From the NCBI RefSeq assembly GCF_009649785.1, contig NZ_WJOK01000007.1, positions 124,001 to 188,000 on the forward strand: DNA of 64,000 bases. Direction: 5' to 3'. Both the position numbers and the translations under genes were made by a program. This DNA comes from Agrobacterium tumefaciens. Lineage in GTDB: Bacteria; Pseudomonadota; Alphaproteobacteria; Rhizobiales; Rhizobiaceae. Below are positions 35,645 to 44,656 of this stretch, piece by piece. Within the stretch, counting starts at the first letter, position 1. Each line of letters starts with the position of its first letter. The notes beneath the pieces were generated by a model. That model had not been told where the DNA came from and did not search any database. It worked only from the letters and a program-made list of their open reading frames with translations.

Positions 35645-36952
35645 ATGAGCACGAACAAACGCCGGCTCAATCTCAATGTCGGCATCAATACCACCGGATA
35701 CCTCGCCAATGCCTGGAAATACAGAAGCGGAGACCGGCACGATATCAACGATATCGGCTATTACCGGCGACTGACGGAACTGGCTCACAAAGGCCGGTTC
35801 GACGCCGTTTTCCTTTCGGATCACCCGGCATTGCTGACCGACCCGACAAGCCGGCCATTTCACACCATCGATCCGCTCATCCTTTCCACATCGCTTGCCG
35901 CACAGGTGCCGGACATCGGGTTCGTGGCGACCGTGTCCTCCACCTATAACTCGCCCTATAATTTTGCGAGACGAACGCAATCCATCGATATCGTCACGGG
36001 CGGTCGGCTGATCGTGAACATCGTCTCCTCCTTCAATCCGAACGTCGCCGCCAATTTCGGCAACGACCCGCTGCCGCCGCGCAATGAGCGATATGCCAAG
36101 GCCACGGAATTTCTCGATGTCGCGAAAAAGCTCTGGTCGAGCTGGGATCCGCGCCGCGAAGGCGAGATATCGGAAGACCGCTTCTGGGATGCGGCGACGG
36201 CCGAGACCATCGATCACGAGGGGCAATATTTTCATGTCAAAGGCCCGCTCAACGTCCCTCGTGGACCGCAGGGGCACCCCGTCATCGCCCAGGCGGGCGC
36301 TTCCGAGGGCGGCATCGATCTGGCGGCACGTCATGGCGAGATTATCTATTGCAACATATTGTCCCGTCCCGCCGGCCAGGCCTTTGGCAAAAAGGTCCGT
36401 GACCGCGCAGTGTCTTTCGGCCGCGATCCCTCCGGCATCCGCATCGTTCCCGGCCTCGTCGTCATTCTCGGCGAGACGCGCGAGGAAGCGCTGCGCAAAC
36501 ACGAACTCTACAGCGGAACCGGCTCGGAAGACGGTCTTCTGGCACGCTTCGCCAAGGAAAACGGTATCGATCCCCGCGATTTCGATCCCGATGCGAAACT
36601 GGATGGCGAGCGCTTCATTCCCGACCAGAACCGGCAATGGGCTGTCGGCATGGGGCTTGGCCTTTCCGAACTGCTGACCCATGAAAAGCTCACCGCCCGC
36701 GAGGCCGTGCGGCGCTCGGAGGGGCATCACCGGCTGCTGCTCGGCACAGCGGAAGAGGTGGCGGACGGCATCATCGATCTCTGGCAGGACGGAACGGTTG
36801 ACGGCTACACATTGCAGCCGCCCCGTGCCCCTGACGATATCGCCGAATTCGTCGAACAAGTCGTGCCGGTGCTGCAAGACCGCGGCGTTTATCCGCGCGA
36901 ATACGAAGGCACGACCATACGCGAGAGATACGACCTGCCTCAACCAAACTGA
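35645..36952 (+). CDS. NtaA/SnaA/DszA-family FMN-dependent monooxygenase
   Basis: This 435-residue DszA-type monooxygenase starts RLNLNVGINTTGYLANAWKYRSGDRHD. It has TGGRLIVNIVSSFNPNVAANFG near residue 120, the family signature RGPQGHPVIAQAGASEGG near 215, and YPREYEGTTIRERYDLPQ at the C-terminus. It is divergent from the second DszB-like operon, so an S-oxidation step feeding the desulfinase is a natural inference. The ribosome-binding site is weak (AGTGG). A hairpin follows the stop, in the gap to the convergent monooxygenase gene. Confidence 0.9.
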   Translation: MSTNKRRLNLNVGINTTGYLANAWKYRSGDRHDINDIGYYRRLTELAHKGRFDAVFLSDHPALLTDPTSRPFHTIDPLILSTSLAAQVPDIGFVATVSSTYNSPYNFARRTQSIDIVTGGRLIVNIVSSFNPNVAANFGNDPLPPRNERYAKATEFLDVAKKLWSSWDPRREGEISEDRFWDAATAETIDHEGQYFHVKGPLNVPRGPQGHPVIAQAGASEGGIDLAARHGEIIYCNILSRPAGQAFGKKVRDRAVSFGRDPSGIRIVPGLVVILGETREEALRKHELYSGTGSEDGLLARFAKENGIDPRDFDPDAKLDGERFIPDQNRQWAVGMGLGLSELLTHEKLTAREAVRRSEGHHRLLLGTAEEVADGIIDLWQDGTVDGYTLQPPRAPDDIAEFVEQVVPVLQDRGVYPREYEGTTIRERYDLPQPN

Positions 36953-36967
36953 CGCTGTTCGCCTCGT

Positions 36968-37000
36968 TCGCCATTCCCACGCTCGGCGCAGGAATGGCGA
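36968..37000. terminator. Hairpin between convergent genes
   Basis: TCGCCATTCC (36968-36977) pairs perfectly with GGAATGGCGA (36991-37000). It lies in the 61-base gap between two convergent monooxygenase genes and may end both transcripts. No T-run is present. Confidence 0.5.
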
Positions 37001-37013
37001 CGTTGTGAACGCA

Positions 37014-38051
37014 CTATTGAGCTGTTGCCACTTTCAAAACCGGCCTTTCGCCGGAAAGCTGCGGCAGCACAGATGCGAAATCCGTCACGATCTGGCGATA
37101 ATCTTCCGGCTGGAATTCATAGGGCAGTTCCAGACGGAATTCCGAGACAAACGGCAGAACGGGGTCGCGCGACAGCTTCTCCAGAATTTCATCCGTCGTC
37201 CCGACAATATCAGGCAGAAAAAGCGTGCGGCGCGCACCATGCGGCGTATGCGTGCGCTTGTCGCGCTCGGCCGCAAACTCCGCATAACGGCGGCGTGTCG
37301 AAGGGCTGGCACTGTCCGTCGGTAAAATCACGCGGCCAAGGGCGACGCGCGGCTGGCGCTCATGCGCCCATTCCTGCCGGAACCGGGCAACGAGGGCCGC
37401 CTGCGCCGTCAGAAAATCATCGGTATTTTCACCGCTGACGATATTGCCGGTCAGCAGATTGAATCCCGCCTTCCCCGCCCAGCGAGCGGAATTCTGCGAT
37501 CCGCCGCCATACCACAGCCGGTCGGTCAACCCCTTGGCGAAGGGCCGAAGGCGCGGCACCTGCGCGCCCGCTGCATTGCCCGCCTCCGTTTCGCTGGACA
37601 GCGGTTCTGATCTCAAGGCCCTGGCGAGCTTCTCGGCGCGGGCATGGCTGTAATCCGCATCGGGCGCCGTATCGACATAATCCGAAATCAGATGGGCGAA
37701 GGGCGGCGCGCCGACAGAGACGCCGACATTCAACCGTCCGTGTGACAGCACATCCACGGTGGCGAGATCTTCCGCCAGCCTGAAAGGGTTTTCATAACCC
37801 AGTTGAATGACGGCGGTGCCGAGGCCAATCCGCTTGGTGCGCTGCGACGCCGCCGCGAGAAAGGTGGCGGCCGAGGACACGCCGCGTTCCAGATGGCGCT
37901 GGCGGACCCAGGCGCTATCATAACCCAGCGCCTCGCCGGCTTCGAAAAGCTGCAGAGTTTCCTCCAGCCCCTGCGCAGGATCATCATCGTGATAGTTGCC
38001 GGGAACCAGAAAAGCAAAATGCGAGATATGGGAAATAGGCATGGTGTGCAT
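37014..38051 (-). CDS. Luciferase-like flavin monooxygenase (MsnO8-like)
   Basis: This is a monocistronic luciferase-family monooxygenase of 345 residues. It has HFAFLVPGNYHDDDPAQGLEETLQLFEAGEALGYDSAWVRQRH at the N-terminus and AEDLATVDVLSHGRLNVGVSVG near residue 95. Two start codons are possible (38049-38051 and 38040-38042) and neither has a clear ribosome-binding site. It shares operator-like element 2 with the MsnO8-type gene at 6693. Substrate unknown. Confidence 0.85.
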   Translation of the reverse strand: MHTMPISHISHFAFLVPGNYHDDDPAQGLEETLQLFEAGEALGYDSAWVRQRHLERGVSSAATFLAAASQRTKRIGLGTAVIQLGYENPFRLAEDLATVDVLSHGRLNVGVSVGAPPFAHLISDYVDTAPDADYSHARAEKLARALRSEPLSSETEAGNAAGAQVPRLRPFAKGLTDRLWYGGGSQNSARWAGKAGFNLLTGNIVSGENTDDFLTAQAALVARFRQEWAHERQPRVALGRVILPTDSASPSTRRRYAEFAAERDKRTHTPHGARRTLFLPDIVGTTDEILEKLSRDPVLPFVSEFRLELPYEFQPEDYRQIVTDFASVLPQLSGERPVLKVATAQ

Positions 38052-38214
38052 CCGGGAATGTTTGTTGAGGCATGATGAAGCTCAGACAGCGCAGGTGCGG
38101 CCATCATCCTGTACCGCGCATACCCAAGCAGAATGCACGATGACCGGCATCGCTGGCGCGGCATGGTCTTTTATAGTCCCGGCGATTTTTGAAAGATCGT
38201 TGCGCGATTCAGTA

Positions 38215-38237
38215 GTCTACTAAAATTATAGATTAAT
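38215..38237 (-). promoter_or_regulatory. Operator-like element 2, copy 2
   Basis: The segment begins GTCTACTAA and ends GATTAAT; with the four bases before it the start also forms the palindrome AGTAG-T-CTACT (38211-38221). It agrees with 7727-7749 at 18 of 23 positions. Both copies stand upstream of minus-strand MsnO8-type genes. Confidence 0.45.
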
Positions 38238-38328
38238 CCTCAAGGAGCGGTCGCTTTGTCCCCTCTCCATCCTTTTAAATACGCCGACGTATCGAGCGCC
38301 GCGCGAATGCCCTTGATTTTCCTCCCCA

Positions 38329-38376
38329 ACATGTAATACAGATTATCATACATGTTGACAAATAATGCATACATGT
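38329..38376 (+). repeat. Three ACATGT sites at exact 21-base spacing
   Basis: ACATGT occurs at 38329, 38350 and 38371, precisely two helical turns apart, so all three face the same side of the DNA. The third is inside the perfect palindrome CATACATGTATG (38368-38379). The array ends about 50 bases before the enolase-family start. This looks like an operator array for a dimeric regulator. Confidence 0.65.
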
Positions 38377-38382
38377 ATGACA
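38374..38382 (+). promoter_or_regulatory. TGTATGACA, candidate GntR site at enolase promoter
   Basis: TGTATGACA differs by one base from TGTCTGACA at 45730-45738 and by two from TGTCTGGCA at 47427-47435. The three lie upstream of the enolase operon, the permease operon and the GntR gene, which suggests one regulator. It overlaps the third ACATGT site. Confidence 0.4.
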
Positions 38383-38427
38383 TTGCAGCCATCACGAACG
38401 CTGCGATACCTGCATGAGGGAGGAATT

Positions 38428-39576
38428 ATGATCATCACCGACGTCGAGGTCCGTGTTTTCCGCACGACGACCCGTCGGCACTCGGACAGTGCCGGTCACG
38501 CACATCCGGGTCCGGCGCATCAGGTGGAACAGGCCATGCTGACCATCCGCACGGAAGACGGGCAAGAAGGCCATTCCTTCACAGCGCCGGAAATCGTTCG
38601 CCCGCATGTCATCGAAAAATTCGTCAAGAAGGTGCTGATCGGCGAGGATTATCGCGACCGGGAACGCCTTTGGCAGGACCTTGCTCACTGGCAACGCGGC
38701 TCGGCGGCGCAGCTGACGGACCGCACGCTGGCGGTGGTGGACTGCGCGCTCTGGGACCTTGCCGGTCGCAGCCTCGGACAACCTGTATACAAGTTGATCG
38801 GCGGTTATCGCGACAAGGTGCTCGCCTATGGCTCGATCATGTGCGGGGACGAGCTGGAAGGCGGCCTAGCAACGCCTGAAGACTACGGCCGGTTTGCCGA
38901 AACGCTGGTGAAGCGCGGTTACAAGGGCATCAAGCTTCACACCTGGATGCCGCCCGTCAGCTGGGCGCCGGATGTGAAGATGGACCTCAAGGCCTGCGCG
39001 GCCGTGCGCGAAGCGGTCGGGCCCGATATCCGCCTGATGATCGACGCCTTTCACTGGTATTCCCGCACCGATGCGCTGGCATTGGGACGTGGCCTTGAAA
39101 AGCTCGGCTTCGACTGGATCGAAGAGCCGATGGATGAGCAGTCGCTCTCCTCCTACAAGTGGCTCGCCGACAATCTCGATATTCCCGTCGTCGGCCCGGA
39201 AAGTGCTGCTGGCAAGCACTGGCACCGCGCAGAATGGATCAAGGCCGGCGCCTGCGATATTCTTCGCACCGGCGTCAACGACGTCGGCGGCATCACGCCG
39301 GCGCTCAAGACCATGCATCTGGCCGAAGCCTTCGGCATGGAATGCGAGGTGCATGGCAATACGGCCATGAACCTGCATGTGGTCGCCGCCACCAAGAATT
39401 GCCGCTGGTACGAGCGCGGCCTCCTGCATCCCTTCCTCGAATATGATGACGGCCACGACTATCTGAAGTCTTTGTCCGACCCAATGGACCGCGATGGGTT
39501 CGTTCACGTTCCCGACCGACCGGGCCTTGGCGAGGATATCGATTTCGATTTCATCGACAACAACCGGGTGAGATAA
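38428..39576 (+). CDS. Mandelate racemase/muconate lactonizing enzyme family protein (enolase superfamily)
   Basis: This 382-residue enolase-superfamily member belongs to the mandelate racemase subgroup. Visible are VDCALWDLAGRSLGQPVYKLIGG, the second-strand base motif KGIKLHTW (Lys-x-His, near residue 170), metal ligands in LMIDAFHWYS, DWIEEPM and GPESAAG, and the Asp/His dyad in NDVGGIT and CEVHGN. Such enzymes abstract the proton alpha to a carboxylate, usually dehydrating or racemising sugar acids. GAGGGAGGA precedes the ATG at 38428, so the longer frame from 38365 is rejected. It begins an operon with an SGNH hydrolase and a binding protein. The substrate cannot be named. Confidence 0.9.
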   Translation: MIITDVEVRVFRTTTRRHSDSAGHAHPGPAHQVEQAMLTIRTEDGQEGHSFTAPEIVRPHVIEKFVKKVLIGEDYRDRERLWQDLAHWQRGSAAQLTDRTLAVVDCALWDLAGRSLGQPVYKLIGGYRDKVLAYGSIMCGDELEGGLATPEDYGRFAETLVKRGYKGIKLHTWMPPVSWAPDVKMDLKACAAVREAVGPDIRLMIDAFHWYSRTDALALGRGLEKLGFDWIEEPMDEQSLSSYKWLADNLDIPVVGPESAAGKHWHRAEWIKAGACDILRTGVNDVGGITPALKTMHLAEAFGMECEVHGNTAMNLHVVAATKNCRWYERGLLHPFLEYDDGHDYLKSLSDPMDRDGFVHVPDRPGLGEDIDFDFIDNNRVR

Positions 39577-39580
39577 GGCT

Positions 39581-40210
39581 ATGAAAACCGTGCTCGCCTT
39601 TGGAGACAGCCTCACCTGGGGCGCAGACCCGGCAACGGGTCTCCGCCACCGGCCTGAGCATCGCTGGCCGGAGGTGCTGGAGGCAAAGCTTTCCGGAATG
39701 GCGAAGGTTCATGCCGAAGGACTTGGCGGACGCACCACCTGTTATGACGACCATGCCGGCCCGGCCTGCCGCAATGGCGCACGGGCGCTTGAAGTCGCGC
39801 TTTCGTGCCACATGCCGCTTGATCTCGTCATCGTCATGCTCGGCACCAACGACATCAAGCCGGTGAATGGCGGTCGCGCGGAAGCCGCCGTTTCGGGCAT
39901 GCGGCGGCTGGCGCAAATCGTCGAGACCTTCATCTACAAGCCGCGAGATGCAGTGCCTAAGCTTCTGATCGTCGCGCCACCGCCCTGCGTCGCGGGCCCC
40001 GCCGGAGAACCGGCGGGCGGCCGCGATATCGGACAATCACTACGGCTTGCGCCGCTCTATCACAAACTCGCCGCCGAACTTGGGCATCACTTCTTTGATG
40101 CCGGATCGGTCGCCAGCGCCTCGCCAGTGGATGGCGTGCATCTGGAAGCGCTGGCAACGGCCGCAATCGGCCGGGCGCTCGCCGCTCCGGTCAGAGACAT
40201 TCTTGGCTGA
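39581..40210 (+). CDS. SGNH/GDSL hydrolase (arylesterase-like)
   Basis: This 209-residue SGNH hydrolase has the nucleophile in FGDSLTWG (Ser10), block II glycine around GLGGRTT, block III GTND near residue 93, and the Asp/His pair in SPVDGVHLEA near residue 185. It closely follows the pattern of rhizobial and mycobacterial arylesterases/acyltransferases of about 210 residues. No signal peptide, so it acts in the cytosol. It starts four bases after the enolase-family gene and may remove an acyl or acetyl ester from the imported substrate before the enolase step. Confidence 0.9.
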   Translation: MKTVLAFGDSLTWGADPATGLRHRPEHRWPEVLEAKLSGMAKVHAEGLGGRTTCYDDHAGPACRNGARALEVALSCHMPLDLVIVMLGTNDIKPVNGGRAEAAVSGMRRLAQIVETFIYKPRDAVPKLLIVAPPPCVAGPAGEPAGGRDIGQSLRLAPLYHKLAAELGHHFFDAGSVASASPVDGVHLEALATAAIGRALAAPVRDILG

Positions 40211-40288
40211 TCACACGAAGCCTGTGGAGGAACAGGCGCGCGGATCGAAACGTGGAAGGCCGTATGAACCGGCCGTATGGGAGGAAAA

Positions 40289-41887
40289 ATGAGACATTTT
40301 CTTGCAACCGCAGCCCTCGGTGCACTGCTGATCGGCGCCGTGCCGCTCAGCGTCTTTGCCGAAACGCCGAAGGACCAGCTCATCGTCGCCACGACCATGA
40401 GCAATATCCTGACCCTTGATCCAGCCGCCATTACCGGCCGCGAGACGGTGCAGGTTCTGAATAATATCTACGACACGCTGGTCGTGCTTTCGCCCAAAGA
40501 CCGCAGCGTCCAGCCCCGCCTTGCCGAACGTTGGGAAATCGCCGAGGATCGGAAATCGATCCGCTTCCACCTGCGGGCCGACGCCAAGTTCGCGTCGGGC
40601 AACGCCGTGACGGCAAAGGACGTGGCTTGGAGCCTGAAACGTCTGCTCGCCCGCAATCTGGCGCAATCGTCTTTCCTCAAAACGCGCGGTTTCAAGCTGG
40701 AGGATGCCGACAAGCTTTTCGTCGCCGAAAACGACCAGACCTTCGTGCTTAATATTCCGAAGCCTGATGATCCCAACCTGCTGCTGATGATCCTTGCACA
40801 GAATGGGCCCGGCTCGATCATCGACAGCCAGACGGCGCTTGCCAACGAAAAGGACGGCGATCTCGGTGGCGCGTGGCTGACGCTCAATTCGGCGGGCTCC
40901 GGCCCGTTCAAGCTGACCCAGTGGAAATCCAACGAATATATCATTCTCACCCGCAACGACGATTACTGGGGTGAAAAAGCCAAGATGAAGCGCGTCCTGA
41001 TGCGCCATCTGCCGGAATCGCAATCGCAGCGGCTGATGCTGGAAAAGGGCGATATCGATGTCGCCTATTCCCTGCAGGCGCCGGACCTGAAGTCGCTCGA
41101 AGCCGACAAGACCATCGCCATCGAATCCACACCCGGCTCCGGTTTTTATTACCTCAGCGTTTCGATGAAGGACGAGCGCTTTGCGAACAAGAAAGTGCGC
41201 GAAGCCCTGCGTTACCTGATCGACTACGACGGTCTCGACAAGGCGGTCATGCCCTATTACGGCAAGCTGCATCAGCGCTCTCTCAGCACCGGTGTGATGG
41301 GCGCGCTGCCGGATCAGGGCTACAAGCTCGATATCGCAAAAGCCAAGGCGCTTCTGGCTGAAGCCGGTTATCCAAACGGTTTCAAGACGACGTTGCGCGT
41401 GCTCTCGGAAGACCCCTTCATGAAAGCGGCAACGGCCATCCAGAACACACTGGCCCAGGCCGGCATCCAGGCCGAACTGATCAGCGGTTCCGGCGACCAG
41501 ATTTACGGCGCCATGCGCGAGCGCAACTTCGAACTGCTTCTCGGCCGCGGCGGCGGCGGTCAGCAGCCGCATCCGGACAACAACCTGCGCTCCATCGCCT
41601 ATAATCCGAACAATGCGGACGACGCCAAGCTCACCAACTATCAGAGCTGGCGCACGAGCTTCTTCGATGAAAAGCTGAACAAGATGATCGAGGAAGCCCT
41701 TGTCGAGCGCGACGTGGCGAAACAGACGAAGCTCTACGAGGACCTTCAGGCCTATATGGACGAAATCGTCATGTCCATTCAGCCATTTTCCGAAGTCGTC
41801 GACACCGCCGCTTTCCGCAGCGACATCAAGGGTATGATCGTCAGCCCATGGCTCTCGCGCTTTGAAGAGGTGAGCAAGGAGCGGTGA
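40289..41887 (+). CDS. Peptide/opine-type ABC transporter substrate-binding protein (family 5)
   Basis: This 532-residue family 5 binding protein has a Sec signal peptide MRHFLATAALGALLIGAVPLSVFA, unlike the twin-arginine signals of the three proteins in the sulfur island. DRKSIRFHLRADAKFASGNAVTAKDVAWS near residue 85 is the hallmark segment. GGAGG precedes the ATG. It is the third gene of the enolase operon and is followed by a clear terminator. Its permeases and ATPases are almost certainly those encoded convergently at 42170-45678. Confidence 0.92.
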   Translation: MRHFLATAALGALLIGAVPLSVFAETPKDQLIVATTMSNILTLDPAAITGRETVQVLNNIYDTLVVLSPKDRSVQPRLAERWEIAEDRKSIRFHLRADAKFASGNAVTAKDVAWSLKRLLARNLAQSSFLKTRGFKLEDADKLFVAENDQTFVLNIPKPDDPNLLLMILAQNGPGSIIDSQTALANEKDGDLGGAWLTLNSAGSGPFKLTQWKSNEYIILTRNDDYWGEKAKMKRVLMRHLPESQSQRLMLEKGDIDVAYSLQAPDLKSLEADKTIAIESTPGSGFYYLSVSMKDERFANKKVREALRYLIDYDGLDKAVMPYYGKLHQRSLSTGVMGALPDQGYKLDIAKAKALLAEAGYPNGFKTTLRVLSEDPFMKAATAIQNTLAQAGIQAELISGSGDQIYGAMRERNFELLLGRGGGGQQPHPDNNLRSIAYNPNNADDAKLTNYQSWRTSFFDEKLNKMIEEALVERDVAKQTKLYEDLQAYMDEIVMSIQPFSEVVDTAAFRSDIKGMIVSPWLSRFEEVSKER

Positions 41888-41911
41888 TCGGCTGCCATAT
41901 CTGCGATTAGG

Positions 41912-41941
41912 AAAAGGCGCGGCTAACCCCGCGCCTTTTTG
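41912..41941 (+). terminator. Intrinsic terminator of the enolase-SGNH-binding protein operon
   Basis: GGCGCGG (41916-41922) pairs with CCGCGCC (41929-41935) and is followed directly by TTTTT. It lies 25 bases after the binding-protein stop. Confidence 0.88.
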
Positions 41942-42077
41942 CTGTAGTGAAGCTCCATTCACCCAAGGTGTTAGGCGCAAGCGAAGCCTCCGCACTCCGT
42001 AACGCCGGACGAGATCCGGGGTCTTGTGTGAGCAGCCCAAGCGCAGTTGGCGGCCCGCCCTCCCGCCGTAGCCATCC

Positions 42078-42110
42078 AAAAAAATTGCCCGGCACTGAAG
42101 GCCGGGCGAG
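42078..42110 (-). terminator. Intrinsic terminator of the minus-strand transporter operon
   Basis: GCCCGGC (42087-42093) and GCCGGGC (42101-42107) form the stem; read on the minus strand it is followed by a run of seven T. The 130 bases between this and the plus-strand terminator hold no gene that I can support. Confidence 0.85.
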
Positions 42111-42169
42111 GAAGGAGGATTTTATTATTCGTGATGCCCCGGAGGAGGACGATCACGCTTTGGGAGGTG

Positions 42170-42928
42170 TCATGCGCCTTCATATTCCAGCGAGGCACCG
42201 ATCAGTTCGCGCGCATAGGGATGTGTCGCGCCATTGCCGGCGATTGCCTCACGCGGCAGGATTTCGGTGATTTCGCCGCGCAGCATCACGGCGAAGCGGT
42301 CGCACATGTGGTCGACCACGGCGAGATCGTGCGTCACCATGATATAGGTGAAGCCGCGCTCTTCGCGCAGGCGCTGCAACAGGTTGAGGATTTCGGCCTG
42401 CACCGAAACATCGAGCGCCGAGGTCGGCTCGTCGAGCAGAAGCAGCGACGGTTCAAGGATCAGCGCACGCGCAATCGCCACGCGCTGCCGCTGGCCGCCG
42501 GAAAGCTGATGCGGGAAGCGGTCCAGGAACGACACGGGCAGACCGACATCCGTAATTACCTTGCGCATGCGCTCTTCACGATCGCCCAGTTTATGGATGG
42601 CAAGCGATTCTCCGAGAACGGTGCGCACCGACTGGCGCGGATGCAGTGAACCATAGGGATCCTGAAACACCATCTGCAACGTGCGGCATCGCTCGATCAG
42701 CGGCATGTCGCGAACCGACTTTCCATTGATGAGGATTTCGCCGCTCCAGAAATCATTCAGCATCGACACGCAGCGCAACACTGTTGATTTGCCCGAACCG
42801 CTTTCACCGACTAGACCGAAACACTCGCCCGGCTCGACGCGAAAGGACACCGAAGGCAGCACTTTCAGCGCCGTGTGGCCGCTGCCGAAGGTGATTGAGA
42901 GATCGCGGGTTTCAACGGAAACGGCCAT
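42170..42928 (-). CDS. Peptide/opine-type ABC transporter ATPase (DppF/OppF-like)
   Basis: This 252-residue ATPase has Walker [10 protein letters not shown], the Q-loop FQDPYGSLHPRQSV, signature LSGGQRQR, Walker [12 protein letters not shown] and the H-loop VTHDLA. It is short because the usual C-terminal peptide-transporter extension is absent. The ATG at 42926-42928 overlaps the upstream stop by one base (TAATG), so it is preferred over the codon at 42949. It works with 42928-43764. Confidence 0.93.
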   Translation of the reverse strand: MAVSVETRDLSITFGSGHTALKVLPSVSFRVEPGECFGLVGESGSGKSTVLRCVSMLNDFWSGEILINGKSVRDMPLIERCRTLQMVFQDPYGSLHPRQSVRTVLGESLAIHKLGDREERMRKVITDVGLPVSFLDRFPHQLSGGQRQRVAIARALILEPSLLLLDEPTSALDVSVQAEILNLLQRLREERGFTYIMVTHDLAVVDHMCDRFAVMLRGEITEILPREAIAGNGATHPYARELIGASLEYEGA

Positions 42929-43764
42929 TATACTTTCTCCTCCAGCCATTCGGGGCGGCGATCCAGCACCGCAAGTGGCGCACGCGTGCCGCCAATCCGC
43001 GGCTGCGCCGCGAGCAGGCCGCGCGTGTAGGGGTGCTGCGCTTGATCGAGGTCGCGCGCGGCAAGCGTTTCCACCACCCGGCCGGCATACATGATGAGTA
43101 CCCGGTCGCAGAAATTGCGCACGAGATTGAGGTCGTGGCTGATCATGATGAGACCGATGCCTCTATCCCGAACGAGGCCATCGAGAATATTCAGAACCTG
43201 CAGCCGCACCGTCACATCCAGCGCAGAGGTCGGCTCGTCGGCAATGACCAGATCAGGATCGGCAAGCAGCATCATCGCAATCATGACGCGCTGGCCCATG
43301 CCACCGGAAATCTCGTGCGGATATTGCTCGTAGACGCGCGCGGCGTCGCGGATTTTGACCGCATCGAGCATGGCGAGCGCCTTTTCCCGGGCTTCCGATT
43401 TCGACGCCTTGAAATGGCGCAGATAGGTCTCCGTCACCTGATCGCCGACACGGCGGATGGGATTGAGGGAGAATTTTGGATCCTGAAGGATCATCGACAT
43501 GCGCCGTCCGCGAACCTTCAGCATCTCCTTCTCGCTGAGCGACAGAAGATCGAGGCCATCAAAATCAAGCTTGTCGGCCGTTATCGTCGCCGATGGCAGG
43601 AGGCGCAGCAAGGCCCGGCCGACGGTGGACTTGCCCGAGCCGCTTTCGCCGACAATGCCGAGACGCTCCCGGCCAAGGGTGAAGGAGATGCCGCGCACGG
43701 CCTCGGTGGGCGAGCCGCCATAACGGATGCGAAGATTTTCGACGTCGAGGATTGGTTTTTCCAT
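42928..43764 (-). CDS. Peptide/opine-type ABC transporter ATPase (DppD/OppD-like)
   Basis: This 278-residue ATPase has Walker [10 protein letters not shown], a Q-loop MILQDPKFSLNP, signature ISGGMGQR, Walker [12 protein letters not shown] and ISHDLN. The signature has Gly where Arg is common, a change seen in some OppD-type proteins. It starts four bases after the permease gene stop. It lacks most of the C-terminal cysteine-containing extension. Confidence 0.93.
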   Translation of the reverse strand: MEKPILDVENLRIRYGGSPTEAVRGISFTLGRERLGIVGESGSGKSTVGRALLRLLPSATITADKLDFDGLDLLSLSEKEMLKVRGRRMSMILQDPKFSLNPIRRVGDQVTETYLRHFKASKSEAREKALAMLDAVKIRDAARVYEQYPHEISGGMGQRVMIAMMLLADPDLVIADEPTSALDVTVRLQVLNILDGLVRDRGIGLIMISHDLNLVRNFCDRVLIMYAGRVVETLAARDLDQAQHPYTRGLLAAQPRIGGTRAPLAVLDRRPEWLEEKV

Positions 43765-43768
43765 GGCC

Positions 43769-44656
43769 CTATTTCCGGTTCATCTGCTTCGGATCGAGCG
43801 CATCCCGCAGGCCGTCACCCAGAAGGTTGAAGGCGAGGCTGACGGAAAGGATCGCAACGCCGGGGAAAGTGACGAGCCACCAGCTGTCGAGCATGTAACG
43901 GCGTCCGGTCGCGATCATCGCGCCCCATTCAGGCAGGGGCGGCTGCGCGCCAAGGCCGAGGAAGCCGAGGCCTGCGGCGGTCAGAATGACGGTCGCCATA
44001 TTCAGCGTCAGACGGATCAGGACCGAAGGCAGGCACATGGGCATGATCGATTTTATGATGATGCGCAGCGGCGAAGCACCCTGCAGCCTTGCGGCGGCAA
44101 TGTAGTCCGCCTTGCGGAATGTCATTGCTTCGGCGCGTGCGAGCCGCGCGATCGGCGGCCATGAGGTGAGCGCGATCGCGATGATCGCATTGTTGAGGCT
44201 GGGTCCGAGCGCGGCCACGAAGGCGAGCGACAGGATGAGGCTCGGGAACGACAGGAAAATATCCGTGATGCGCATCATCACCGTATCGAACTTGCCGCCG
44301 AGATAACCGGAGGCCGTGCCGACCAGCAGACCGACCGGACCGACAATGATCGACACCAGCGAGATGATGGTCAGCGTGATGCGCGCGCCCCACAGAAGGC
44401 GACTGTAAATATCGCGTCCAAGCTCGTCCGTGCCGAAGAAATGGCCGTTACCGGGCGGCTGCAGCGTCTTGGCGAGATCCTGCACGTAAGGATCATGCGT
44501 CGCAAGCCAGGGCGCGAAAATCGCCGCGATGACGAGAAGCAGCAATATCACCAGGCCGAAGGCCGATGTCGGGCTTTTCAGCAGGAAGACAATGATGTTC
44601 TTCAGCGCGTTCAAAGGCACGGGAAGACGCAAGGAAGTTTCAGCACGAGCCGTCAT
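43769..44656 (-). CDS. Peptide/opine-type ABC transporter permease (DppC-like)
   Basis: This 295-residue permease has an N-terminal membrane segment (AFGLVILLLLVIAAIFAPWLA), the DppC motif FFGTDELGRDIYSRLLWGARITL near residue 75, and the EAA loop YIAAARLQGASPLRIIIKSIMPMCLP. It ends LLGDGLRDALDPKQ. The start at 44654-44656 overlaps the upstream stop (TGATG); a longer frame would lie inside the other permease gene. Confidence 0.93.
   Translation of the reverse strand: MTARAETSLRLPVPLNALKNIIVFLLKSPTSAFGLVILLLLVIAAIFAPWLATHDPYVQDLAKTLQPPGNGHFFGTDELGRDIYSRLLWGARITLTIISLVSIIVGPVGLLVGTASGYLGGKFDTVMMRITDIFLSFPSLILSLAFVAALGPSLNNAIIAIALTSWPPIARLARAEAMTFRKADYIAAARLQGASPLRIIIKSIMPMCLPSVLIRLTLNMATVILTAAGLGFLGLGAQPPLPEWGAMIATGRRYMLDSWWLVTFPGVAILSVSLAFNLLGDGLRDALDPKQMNRK

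Larger units (their letters stand above)
38052..38427. other. Divergent regulatory region
   Basis: These 376 bases separate the last monooxygenase of the sulfur island from the enolase operon. They contain element 2 (38215-38237) near the monooxygenase and the triple ACATGT array (38329-38376) near the enolase gene. I find no gene in it. Confidence 0.65.

Noticed and set aside
35312..36943. Minus-strand frame of 543 codons
   Set aside because: It is antisense to the DszA-like gene at 35645-36952 and only reflects high GC codon bias.
38365..38427. Earlier start for the enolase-family gene
   Set aside because: It would begin within the operator array and the extra residues are unlike the family; GAGGGAGGA directly precedes 38428.
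41941..42077. Possible mobile or RIME-type repeat between the two terminators
   Set aside because: Only an imperfect CCGGAC/ATCCGG hairpin is seen and no terminal repeats or second copy in the window.
40211..42079. Minus-strand frame of 622 codons
   Set aside because: It lies opposite the binding-protein gene at 40289-41887 and crosses its terminator; the product has no recognisable domain.
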